Shown: positions 26,211-35,600 of the stretch, one piece after another | Layout: each line of letters begins with the position of its first letter | Numbering within the stretch: position 1 is the first letter of the stretch | Assembly (NCBI RefSeq): GCF_016861565.1 | Contig: NZ_BOLK01000001.1 | Span: 309,744 to 373,743 of the forward strand | DNA from: Secundilactobacillus yichangensis | GTDB lineage: Bacteria; Bacillota; Bacilli; Lactobacillales; Lactobacillaceae | Reading direction: 5' to 3' | Length of the DNA stretch: 64,000 bases | The notes under the pieces: model-generated | The model's database searches: none | Seen by the model: only the letters and a program-made list of their open reading frames with translations | Told to the model about the DNA's origin: nothing | Position numbers and translations under genes: made by a program

Positions 26211-28871
26211 TTACTTTGCTTCGTACCAGGTGTTGCCGTAATGGGATTCTACTTTCAGCGGAATTTCCAGTTTAACGGCTGAATCCATGACACTCGGCAC
26301 TAATTTTTCCAATGTTGGGATCTCTTCAGCAGGCGCCTCAAAGATCAGTTCATCGTGGACTTGCAGCAGCATGGTGGCCTGCAAGTCTTTAATGGCATCT
26401 TCCATTTTAATCATCGCAATTTTGATGATATCGGCGGCACTGCCTTGAATCGGCGTATTCATAGCTGTTCGTTCGGCAAATGAACGCTGGTTAAAGTTCC
26501 GTGCGTTAATATCCGGCAAATAACGCCGACGATGAGCAATGGTTTCAACGTAGCCCTTATCCTTAGCGGAAGCCACGATGTCCGTCATGTATTGCTTAAC
26601 ACCAGGGTATTCCTCGAAGTAGGTGTCAATAAACTGACGGGCCTGCTTCCGGGTGATACCGATGTTTTGTGACAGGCCAAAATCACTGATGCCGTACACA
26701 ATACCAAAGTTCACCGCTTTGGCCTGACGCCGCATGTTAGGATCAACCTCGGCATCCGGCCCTAACCGGAAGATCCGGCGAGCTGTCGAAGCATGAATAT
26801 CTTCGCCCTCTCTAAAGGCTTCCTGCAGGTTCTTATCATGGGTAATGTGTGCTAATACCCGCAGTTCAATTTGCGAGTAGTCAGATGAAAAGATTTGCCA
26901 GCCCTTATGACTGGGAATAAACGCCTGTCTGATCCGTCGGCCCTCTTCAGTCCGGATGGGAATGTTTTGTAAGTTCGGATCCACTGAAGACAAGCGGCCG
27001 GTTTGCGTCAACGTCTGCAGATAACGGGTATGAACCTTTTGATCCGTACTGTGAACGACTTTTAGCAGGCCTTCAACATACGTCGATTGAATTTTCGAAA
27101 TCTGACGGTACTTCAGGATATTCTCCACGATTGGCGCTTCAGCAGCCAACTTTTCCAGCACGTCAACTGAAGTGGAGTAACCCGTCTTGGTCTTCTTAAT
27201 CGGCGTTAACCCCAATTTTTCAAACAAAATGTGCTGCAGCTGTTTTGGCGAACCAATGTTGAATTCTTCGCCGGCTTCTTGGAAAATGGTCTGCTGAGTT
27301 TGTGCCAGCATTTCTGTAAACTCGCTTTGCATCGCTGTTAAACGATCGGTATCCACCATGATTCCGGCAATTTCCATGTGGGCCAATACATAAGCCATCG
27401 GTATTTCAAGGTCACGGTACAGCTTCGTCTGCTCGTTTTCGTCTAACTGTTTAAATAGTGATTTCTTTAAGGATTCGATGGTGATCCCTTTACGGGTCAA
27501 ATGTTCAAAGAAGGTTTGGTCATCATCTGGGATGGCCCGCTTGGCACCCTTACCGTAAACTTCTTCATCAGACTGAATCTGATGATAGCCATGCTGAAAC
27601 GCCAGTCGGCCCAGATCATTACTATTTTCATTAGTATCTAATAGGTATGAAGCTAACAGCAAATCAAAATCAACGTTGGTTAAATGAATCCCTAAACGGT
27701 TCAGCCCAACGTAGGTCCGCTTCAAATCAAAAACGTCTTTTTGAGCTTTATCACTGGATAATAAATCCTTTAATGGCGCTTGCTTCAGTAGTTCCACATC
27801 ACGGGAAACAAACCACTTGTCACCTTCACCAATCACAAACCCCGCAAAGGTTGACGTGTGGTAGTTAGCATCCGGCATTTCCAGATAAAACGAGACGTGA
27901 TCCTTAAACTGTGACAGGTCACTCAGATTATCTGCAGTCAAAACCGTAAACTCCACTGGTTTTAACCCGAGAACATCTTCATCACCGGAATCAGCGTTCA
28001 TCTTATTTAAGAAGGATTGGAAATTCATGTCTTGATAGAATTTGACCAGTTCGTCACGCTGGTCACCCTTGTAAGTCAGGTCACTGAGTTTGATTTCAAT
28101 TGGTGCGTCTCGCCGAATAGTAGCCAGGTCCCGTGATTGAAAGGCAGAGTCCTTGTCTTCAATCAAATGTTCCTTCATTTTTTTGGCCGTAATTTTATCA
28201 ATGTTTTCGTAGACACCGTCAATGGTGCCGTACTTCTGAATCAGTGAAACAGCAGTCTTGGGACCGACTCCGGTGACACCCGGGTAATTATCAGAGGTGT
28301 CGCCCTGCAGCCCCTTAATTTCAATAATCTGATCTGGCCGCACGCCTAACTTTTCTTCCACGTGTGCGGGAGTAAAGGTTTCAACTTCAGTGACCCCTTT
28401 TTTCGACACGGCAACGCTGGTCTTGTCGGAAGTCAGCTGAGTCAAATCACGGTCTCCGGTAAAAATGGTGGTTTGATAATTGGCTTCTTCAGCCTGCTTG
28501 GCCATGGTGCCGATGATGTCATCAGCCTCGTAATTTTTCAGTTCATAAGACTTGATGCCCCGCGCCTTTAACAGCTCACGAATCACCGGCATCTGTTCGG
28601 AAAGCTCTGGCGGCGTCTTCGCACGGCCACCCTTATAATCGGCGTATTTCTTCGTCCGGAAGGTCACTTTACCGGCATCAAAAGCCACTAGGGCTTCGGT
28701 GGGCTTAACTTCCTCTAACATAATATCCAGCATCCGGTTGAAACCAAAGATTGCATTGGTATGCAAGCCGTCCGCGTTCGTGAAACTATTCAATGACGTA
28801 TACAGCGCGAAGAAAGCCCGAAAGGCCACACTGTTGCCATCGATAAGTAATAATCGTTTTGATTCAGTCAT
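26211..28871 (-). CDS. polA: DNA polymerase I
   Basis: The 886-residue protein has the 5'-nuclease domain (about 1-290; DADDxxGT-like YEADDIIGT, GVGPKTA), an inactive 3'-5' exonuclease-like region (about 300-490) and the polymerase domain with SDYSQIELR (motif A), RRQAKAVNFGIVYG (motif B) and VHDELIFE (motif C). The exonuclease region lacks the DxE of motif I, having SFYLEM instead. It fills gaps and removes RNA primers. ATG 28871 follows GGAGG; the frame extends to 28925 without a ribosome site. Confidence 0.97.
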   Translation of the reverse strand: MTESKRLLLIDGNSVAFRAFFALYTSLNSFTNADGLHTNAIFGFNRMLDIMLEEVKPTEALVAFDAGKVTFRTKKYADYKGGRAKTPPELSEQMPVIRELLKARGIKSYELKNYEADDIIGTMAKQAEEANYQTTIFTGDRDLTQLTSDKTSVAVSKKGVTEVETFTPAHVEEKLGVRPDQIIEIKGLQGDTSDNYPGVTGVGPKTAVSLIQKYGTIDGVYENIDKITAKKMKEHLIEDKDSAFQSRDLATIRRDAPIEIKLSDLTYKGDQRDELVKFYQDMNFQSFLNKMNADSGDEDVLGLKPVEFTVLTADNLSDLSQFKDHVSFYLEMPDANYHTSTFAGFVIGEGDKWFVSRDVELLKQAPLKDLLSSDKAQKDVFDLKRTYVGLNRLGIHLTNVDFDLLLASYLLDTNENSNDLGRLAFQHGYHQIQSDEEVYGKGAKRAIPDDDQTFFEHLTRKGITIESLKKSLFKQLDENEQTKLYRDLEIPMAYVLAHMEIAGIMVDTDRLTAMQSEFTEMLAQTQQTIFQEAGEEFNIGSPKQLQHILFEKLGLTPIKKTKTGYSTSVDVLEKLAAEAPIVENILKYRQISKIQSTYVEGLLKVVHSTDQKVHTRYLQTLTQTGRLSSVDPNLQNIPIRTEEGRRIRQAFIPSHKGWQIFSSDYSQIELRVLAHITHDKNLQEAFREGEDIHASTARRIFRLGPDAEVDPNMRRQAKAVNFGIVYGISDFGLSQNIGITRKQARQFIDTYFEEYPGVKQYMTDIVASAKDKGYVETIAHRRRYLPDINARNFNQRSFAERTAMNTPIQGSAADIIKIAMIKMEDAIKDLQATMLLQVHDELIFEAPAEEIPTLEKLVPSVMDSAVKLEIPLKVESHYGNTWYEAK

Positions 28872-29011
28872 TGATAGAGCCTCCGCAATTTGTATTACCT
28901 CTAGTTTACCAGACAAATTGAACAATTAAAAATCAGTTTGGCAGTAATTGTTGAGGACGTGCTGTTTACCTGTCTCACACATTTCTTCACCGATTTTAGG
29001 CCATCAAAAAA

Positions 29012-29029
29012 GCACTGTAAAAACAGTGC
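29012..29029 (-). terminator. Terminator of the kinase/permease/glycohydrolase operon
   Basis: GCACTGTTTTTACAGTGC on the minus strand followed by TTTTTT, nine bases after the kinase stop. Confidence 0.9.
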
Positions 29030-29036
29030 CTTTAAT

Positions 29037-29912
29037 TCATAAACTACTCTTTTCCTGCCCCACCACTTGAGCTGCTAATTGATTGGCCAGGTGAATTGCA
29101 TCAACTAAATCTTTACCGCTTGCTAACCCGGCTAGAAGACCGCCGCAGTGCGTGTCGCCGGCACCAATGGTGTTTACCACGCTGACTTGATCAGCAGGAA
29201 CGATATCAGAATGAGTACCATCATAATAATAGGTTCCTCGCGCTCCCAGCGTCACCAGTACCGGACTGTGCGTTTGCTGAAAAATATCGTGGGCAATATC
29301 ACCCATTGAAACACCAGGTTTACCAAAATAACCGATTTCATCTTCGTTGCAGTGAATCATCACGTGGTTTTGTAAGAGCTGCCGCACCGTTTTAGCAGTT
29401 AAATGACTCATTCGCGGCGAGGCGTCAAACAGAATATAGGCGTCTGGGCGACGTTGAGCTAATCGTCCCAGAATCTGAGCAGCAATCTGTTCATTCTCAA
29501 TTTGGTAACCACTAATATAGAAGTAACGGTAATCCGCTAAATCAATACAATCAAACCAATTATCCTGCCAAACCTGATCAATACCCGGAATCGTTAAAAA
29601 ACTTCGCTCACCAGATGGCTCCACCATGGAAATATCCCAGCCGTTGTCTGCGTCAGTCACCGGTAATAGTTCAGGAATCTGGCGGCGCTGCAGTTCGCCA
29701 CGAACAATATCCGCATACTGTCCCTTGCCCACTGGAACAAAAAAATCTGCGTCAGCTTGAGCAGCATGCATGGCGCCATACACGTTAAAGGCTGATCCGC
29801 CAACGATGTAATCCTTCAGATCACCAGTGACGTCACCACCGGAAAACGGCAGTTGCGGGACGTTGATAATCACGTCGACGTATGCTGCACCCAGAATCAA
29901 GGCTTTATTCAT
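29037..29912 (-). CDS. PfkB-family carbohydrate kinase (YegV-like)
   Basis: The 291-residue ribokinase-type protein opens with ALILGAAYVDV, has GGSAFNVYGAMHAAQ and ends with the catalytic GAGDTHCGG anion hole and base (Asp of GAGD). PfkB kinases phosphorylate ribose, pseudouridine, ribonucleosides or other sugars. It starts one base inside the permease stop (TAATG), so it is co-translated. The neighbourhood of an NCS1 permease and an ADP-ribosylglycohydrolase resembles E. coli yegT-yegU-yegV, where the kinase is likewise last. The substrate is not established; a nucleoside or its released sugar is likely. Confidence 0.88.
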   Translation of the reverse strand: MNKALILGAAYVDVIINVPQLPFSGGDVTGDLKDYIVGGSAFNVYGAMHAAQADADFFVPVGKGQYADIVRGELQRRQIPELLPVTDADNGWDISMVEPSGERSFLTIPGIDQVWQDNWFDCIDLADYRYFYISGYQIENEQIAAQILGRLAQRRPDAYILFDASPRMSHLTAKTVRQLLQNHVMIHCNEDEIGYFGKPGVSMGDIAHDIFQQTHSPVLVTLGARGTYYYDGTHSDIVPADQVSVVNTIGAGDTHCGGLLAGLASGKDLVDAIHLANQLAAQVVGQEKSSL

Positions 29913-31276
29913 TACGCCACCTTCTCATGATGACCGCCCTTTATCAGTTTCACAATGAACATACAGATAATTGCTAAGATAGCTGAAACAAACACGCCTA
30001 AACTGTTGTTGGCAAAGATGCCGTGAGCAAATGGCCCCGTCCAAACCGCATTATTGGTAAAGAGAAAACCGGTGATCGTAGCAATCAGCCACGAGACAAT
30101 ACCACCCCAGTTATAGTGCGTGCTGGATTGCGGATCCACTAGCTTGGTATCATAACCGTTTTCCCGAAACATCACACTATCACACAGGAAAATAGCAACC
30201 CAGCTGGCTAGGCAAATACCTAAGAAGTTAAGGAAAATTTCGAAGTTGCTGAGAAAATTACCGGAAATAAACAGCACGTATACCGGAATTAAGATAACGA
30301 TTAAGCCATGCACAATCAACGAAGTCCGCTGTGACACATTGATTCCGATGGTCGACAGATTGATCCGCGCTGAGCGCAGTGAAACGATACATTGCGGGAT
30401 CAAACCGCCAGCTGCCACCAAGAAATAGATCACCCCAAGCCAGCTTGGTAAAGCACTGTACATAACATCAAAGGGATTACCCGTTGTTGCTAATTGCGGC
30501 TCGATGGTGCTTAACAAGACCCCGCCTGCCATCAAAATGAACAGTGGCACAGCACCGCCCATAGCAGTGTTCCAAAAAGTCGCCGCCGGTTTCGTGTTGG
30601 GCTTGACGTAGGCACCCCAGTCAGCCGCCGCCATGGACCAGGAAATTCCGGAACCAGCCGCCACAATGCTGACAGCGGGCAGAAAACCGGTGATCCAGCT
30701 GCCGCTTGGCAAGTCTAACGCTTCGTGCCAGTTGGCTTTCATCAGAAAAATAACCAGAATAACCGCGGTGAGAACCCCGAATATCCAGCTCAGCCACGTT
30801 TGAATTTTAGCTAATGTTGCTTCCTTCAGCAGACCGGAAAGCAGGACGAGACCACCAAAGATGATCAAAGCGATGGCGGTTGTCAGCGGATTTTTTTGAA
30901 CGTGAATCACTTTGAATAATGAAACTAACAGTAACGTCCCGGTAATGATATTGACTGACAGCCACCCCACCATGTTAAACCAGGCGATAGCATTTGGAAT
31001 CTTATTGCCGTACGTCCCGTAGGCTGCCCGACTTAACTTGAAAGTGGTAATTCCTTCTCGCTGACCAATCATAGCTACCCAGCCGGGAACCAGAAATGAT
31101 AGCGAACCGACTAACGAAGCAACAATGGCTTGTAAAAAGGATAAATGATAGCTCACAATCATGGCACCGTACACGAAACCCATAATGCCAATGTTGGCTG
31201 CAAACCAGTTATAAAATAACTTGCTTGGTGTCAGTGTCTTATCTGCCTCAGGGATTTTAATAATTTTATCGTCCAT
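29912..31276 (-). CDS. NCS1-family nucleobase/nucleoside permease
   Basis: The 454-residue integral membrane protein has about 12 hydrophobic segments and the NCS1 pattern: SKLFYNWFAANIGIMGF, GREGITTFKLSRAAYG-like QREGITTFKLSRAAYGTYG, and MAAADWGAYVKP. It belongs to the cytosine/purine/allantoin/thiamine precursor branch. The gene lies between the kinase (1-bp overlap) and the ADP-ribosylglycohydrolase (14 bp). The substrate is most likely a nucleobase, nucleoside or similar heterocycle feeding the two enzymes. Confidence 0.88.
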   Translation of the reverse strand: MDDKIIKIPEADKTLTPSKLFYNWFAANIGIMGFVYGAMIVSYHLSFLQAIVASLVGSLSFLVPGWVAMIGQREGITTFKLSRAAYGTYGNKIPNAIAWFNMVGWLSVNIITGTLLLVSLFKVIHVQKNPLTTAIALIIFGGLVLLSGLLKEATLAKIQTWLSWIFGVLTAVILVIFLMKANWHEALDLPSGSWITGFLPAVSIVAAGSGISWSMAAADWGAYVKPNTKPAATFWNTAMGGAVPLFILMAGGVLLSTIEPQLATTGNPFDVMYSALPSWLGVIYFLVAAGGLIPQCIVSLRSARINLSTIGINVSQRTSLIVHGLIVILIPVYVLFISGNFLSNFEIFLNFLGICLASWVAIFLCDSVMFRENGYDTKLVDPQSSTHYNWGGIVSWLIATITGFLFTNNAVWTGPFAHGIFANNSLGVFVSAILAIICMFIVKLIKGGHHEKVA

Positions 31277-31290
31277 AATGGTATACCATC

Positions 31291-32298
31291 CTATTTTTGG
31301 GTTGTCCGAAACTGCAGCATTTGGTCAGCGTACTCGTCAAAATGATGCTGTGGATTCTTAGTATCAATCAAATTGATCCACGATTGGTCGATTGATGAAG
31401 CACCGTTCTTGGCACCGCAAATGGCCGTTGCCATGGCGCCAATGGTGTCGGTATCACCGCCTAAATTTGCGCACAATAACGCCGACCTACGGACCGTTTT
31501 AGCATAATAGGCAATCGATAAAGCTGCAGGGATACTTTCAGAAATCATGGTTCCGGTGCCGACTACGTTGTAAATAGCCTGACTAAAACGAACTTCGTCG
31601 CTTGGATACCGGTTCGCTAGTTCAATGCCCAATTTCAGCCGCTCATGTGTCTTAGCTGCCCAGGTCGGTGCACCCATCTTGAAACCCTGATCATTGCAAT
31701 TTAGCGCAAAATCAATGATTTCTTCCCATGAATAATCTGCCATCGCTGCCGTCACAGCTCCAGCAACCATAGAAGCCCCGCTCATTGCTACGTCACTGGA
31801 ATGCGTCACTCGGGTAACTTCGTAAACCATTTTGATCAACCCGCTTAATTCCTGCGGGCCAAACAGCGCGCCGATGGGTGCAATCCGCATGCCGGCACCG
31901 TTAGTCAATGCCTTGTCGGTTACCGGGCGCGGATCTTCACCCTTTTTAATGGCGGTCAACGCCGCTTTGCTGCTGGGTCCCAGAATATTGTTCTCCCAGG
32001 CACCCACTTCATCGGCCCATTTCATAATGTGCTGAACCAGGTTTTGCTGATTAGGCTGCCAATCAGTCTCAATCAGCGAGTCTAAAATGGCTAACGCTTG
32101 ATTGGTATCATCCGTATATTCACCCTTAGTGAAATTCACAGCGATATCATTGTTTTCTGGTCCGTCTAAAAAGGTTGTAATCCGGCCGTTAAATTGCTGC
32201 TGAATCTGCTGCACCGGCCAGAGCTCTGACGGCATGCCCATAGCGTCCCCTATGGCCTGACCGTACAGCGTTCCCAAAATCTTATCTTTAACTGTCAT
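31291..32298 (-). CDS. ADP-ribosylglycohydrolase family protein (YegU-like)
   Basis: The 335-residue protein has the family's metal-binding motifs: GDAMGMPSE (residues 17-25), YTDDTNQALAI and the C-terminal GGDTDTIGAMATAI. These bind two Mg ions and cleave N-glycosidic ADP-ribose bonds or, in divergent members, nucleoside-like bonds. It is the first gene of the three-gene operon and follows a leader of about 160 nt with a CcpA-type site at the promoter. The operon suggests a catabolic use, not removal of protein ADP-ribosylation. Confidence 0.9.
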   Translation of the reverse strand: MTVKDKILGTLYGQAIGDAMGMPSELWPVQQIQQQFNGRITTFLDGPENNDIAVNFTKGEYTDDTNQALAILDSLIETDWQPNQQNLVQHIMKWADEVGAWENNILGPSSKAALTAIKKGEDPRPVTDKALTNGAGMRIAPIGALFGPQELSGLIKMVYEVTRVTHSSDVAMSGASMVAGAVTAAMADYSWEEIIDFALNCNDQGFKMGAPTWAAKTHERLKLGIELANRYPSDEVRFSQAIYNVVGTGTMISESIPAALSIAYYAKTVRRSALLCANLGGDTDTIGAMATAICGAKNGASSIDQSWINLIDTKNPQHHFDEYADQMLQFRTTQK

Positions 32299-32469
32299 TA
32301 AACTACTCTCTCCCTAAAATACTTAATTCAACCTTACCTGTATAACCGCTGACCTTCGCTTCTCCCTTCCCTTAAGTTAATGCCCTTAACAATATATTAA
32401 AGTTAAAAGTACTTATAGCACATACCAATAAACCGAATTTACATGTAGCACCCTAAAGTACTACGGAAG

Positions 32470-32507
32470 ATGTTAAAGCATCGCAATGGTCGCGTCAAGC
32501 GCTTACA
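32470..32507 (-). promoter_or_regulatory. Promoter with overlapping CcpA cre-like site for the glycohydrolase operon
   Basis: TTGACG (32493-32498) and TAACAT (32470-32475) are 17 bp apart on the minus strand. TGTAAGCGCTTGAC at 32494-32507 matches the cre consensus TGWAARCGYTWNCW at 12 of 14 positions and overlaps the -35 box. CcpA bound there would block transcription when preferred sugars are present. This is strong by motif and placement, though not proven. Confidence 0.8.
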
Positions 32508-32573
32508 CCAACATTTCTGAAATGTAACTGCGTTTAAAATCACCTATATTTTATTTCCCTAGAAAAGCCAAAA

Positions 32574-32613
32574 AAGCAGTATCCAAAATCTAATCTGATT
32601 TTGGATACTGCTT
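32574..32613 (-). terminator. Terminator of the giant surface-protein gene
   Basis: A perfect 17-bp stem (AAGCAGTATCCAAAATC and its complement) with a 6-base loop, followed on the minus strand by TTTTTT. Confidence 0.93.
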
Positions 32614-32643
32614 AAATTGAGGGTTGATGCTATTTCAGATAGC

Positions 32644-35600
32644 CTAGTTTTGACGCTTCTTCTTGCCAAAGCCAAACAATCCGAGACTGCTCAAGAGTGC
32701 CAAGCCAAGAGCTGCTAAACCATTTTCAGGCTTTTCACCCGTCTGTGGCAAGTGCTTAGTGGCGGCATTTTGCTGAGCCTTTTGAGCGGCTTGCAGTTTA
32801 ACTGATGCCGTCTTTGCGGCATTAGCTTTCTGCAATTGCGCTGGTGTTACTGAGGCCTTAGCGTCCTCTTCGACAACCCGACCTTCTTCCGGTGTACCTG
32901 GTTCTATAGGATTACCAGGTTCTTCAGGATTCCTTGGAGTTTGTGGTTCAGGCGGAACCTGCGAACGCTCAGGCGTCCCCGGAACGATTGGAGTTGGTGG
33001 TGTTGTCGTTGTCGGCGGCACAGTAGGAGGTGTCGCCGGTGGCGTAGTTGGTGTCGTCGGCCGGTTTGGTTCAGTTGGCGGAACGACACCCTTCAGTGGC
33101 GTCCAAGGCGTCACTGGCTGATCCGGTTTGTCCATTGGATCAGGTGGTGTCACTGAATTCAATGCCAATGGTGGCACATCACCATTGAGCGGTTGAATTT
33201 TGCCCGGCTTTTCCGGCTGATTTGCTGGCTTTTCAGGTCCTACTGGTGGCGTTGGTGTCTGAATCGAAATATTTGGCCGCGTTGGTTCAACTGGCTTATT
33301 CGGAGTCTGAATATTAGGTTTAGCTGGTGCAGTGACATCAGTTATACCAGTAACAGCTAAATTAATATCTTTAGGCCCACCCGGCAAAATCGACGGTACG
33401 GATGGCACTGATGGTTTTGTTGGCGGCGTTGGGTTCTTAACCTCTGTTGGCTTCGTTGGCTGAACCGGCGTGTTCAGTGATAATTGGCCAACACCCGTTA
33501 AGTGATTGGTCTTCTTATAAGATACATTTGGCACAGTAACTGGGGTTAACGACGCACCTTTTAAATCCGGCTTTGTTTGATTTGGCTGGTTAGGTGTTGT
33601 CACTGACAATTCTGGTACTTTAGGCGCCTTAAAGCGGCTCTCAAATTGTGACGTTACTTTTTGGCCAACTGGTCCATCATAATCTTTAAGGGTAGTTGTT
33701 AAGGGATTGATTGGTTCAGTAACCTTATTACCACCAACAATCTTATCCATAGTTGTAGTAACATTATTTGTCTTTAAACTAGGCGTTTCGGCCTTCGGTA
33801 AATCAACAAAGTACTTTGAAAAATCAATTTCTGGGAAGTAGAAGAAGACAAAACGGACATTATCATCTTTATCCGGTGGCAAATTCCATTGTTCCGAATA
33901 CATAAAGTTTTTAATTGAAGTACCGTCAACCTGATAAATATCATCGGGCTGGAGAATTCCTTTATCATTTTCACGCGTCATAAACGCAAGGCCGGCCAGA
34001 TAATAGTCCTTGCCGTCCCATTTAAAGACTTCAGGTAGACCATTAGCGACAGCAGGATCACTTTGATGATCCGGCCGGTTATCATAAAATCCAAGGTCGG
34101 GACTTAATATTTTATCAGCTACAGTATGTGGGTTTTTCCAAGGAGTATATGAATTTCCTGCTGCATCAGTAGCAGTTGGAGCATAATCAGTATGTGCACT
34201 AAAACTAATAGCATCGCTGGTAGGAACACCCCGTCCATTAGGGGTCGAAGGCGATTCTGAAGTGAGATAATCATTAGTTCCAGTTGCCACGGTCGTCTGC
34301 CACATTTTGGTCGGATCAGTTTCTGGTACTGGGTCTAGAAAAGCACTCATACTAGTTGGAAAATAGTTGTAGTTATTAGGTGGCGTTACGCCATCGGTAG
34401 TTCCCGTATAGCTGGTTGACTTAGGGTCCAAACGGTTTCTAATTTCTTGATTATAAACTGGGTCTGGTGCCATATCACTAATCTGCTGGAAAGCTGTGGC
34501 AACTTGTTTGATCAGTCCATCATTTTTTTCTAGATCAGTTTGGAAATTTGTCATTTGATCCGGTGCAATCAATCCTGTAGCAGTGATCTTTTGACTATCT
34601 GACGCATTTTGATTATAAGCAGTTAAAGCCGTTTGATAATCATCGTAAACCTTTTGATATGACTCATCAGCACTATTAGGAGTAACACCATCAACTGTAT
34701 TCAGCTTATAAATAACATTCTTGTTGTCATAATTATTGAATTCATCCTTTGGGGTTATCTTGGTCGTTGTCCCATTAATGGCATCGATATACTTGTAAGC
34801 TGCAGTGATCAACTTGTTATACTCGGTAACTAGTCCTGGCTGTTTTTGATTATTATCATCATTATAGTCATTGAGGAAAAGTGACCAGCGACCATCTGTT
34901 TTGGCTTTTTTAATCAAAGCTGCCCAATCCGTAGCATCCTGATTGAGTTCAGTTGCAGCCGTATTGATCTGATCAATCTTCTTTTGAAGAGCTTGCTGAA
35001 CACCAGTCAAGCTAGACGCACCATTGACGTTAGCTAAGTTTTTAGCCATTGTTGCATTATTCTTCGCTAACTGGGTGATTGAAGCGGTATCACCATCACC
35101 AGTATAGGCTGAGTAATTATTCTTAAGATCAGTGACTGCTTTTTGATAAGCGCCCCAAGCTTTAGTAGCATCAGTTGGTGTTTTAATCCCAGCAGCAACT
35201 TCTGGTTTAGCTGGATCATAAGCATCACTGGCAGTTTGATAGGCGGTCATGGCCGTAGTATAAGCCGTGTTATCAGTGAGCAGACTACTAATCGTATTTT
35301 TTAAATTCTGCTGATCAGTTTTGACTTTCGCAGTTTCGGCAGTTAATGCATCAGCAGTAGGTGTGCCACCGATCAAAGTGTTATAAGCATTGACCTCAGT
35401 ATTTAAAGCAGTCATCGCTGAGTTGACTGCATCAGTATCACCTTTGACCTTAGTAGCTGCTTGGTTAGCAGTTGTCTCAGCTGCCATGGCGGTTAGGCCA
35501 AGTTTAACGTTATTATAAGATGGCGTGCCAGTAGTTGCGTCAAGCGCCACGGGCGTTAATTGTTGAGCTGGGTTCGTCGCATTATACGCTGTAACTTGAG

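Larger units (their letters stand above)
32299..32643. other. Intergenic region between the glycohydrolase operon and the giant surface-protein gene
   Basis: No ORF. The region holds the operon's leader (about 32299-32460), the promoter and cre-like site (32470-32507), and the surface-protein terminator (32574-32613), all listed separately. The leader contains a purine-rich run (about 32362-32376 on the minus strand) but no known riboswitch was recognised. Confidence 0.7.

Noticed and set aside
32299..32460. A purine or preQ1 riboswitch in the long leader of the glycohydrolase operon
   Set aside because: No conserved core of known riboswitches could be recognised.
32904..33156. Frames rich in Arg, Trp or His over the proline-rich stalk region
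   Set aside because: They arise from proline/threonine codons read in another frame.
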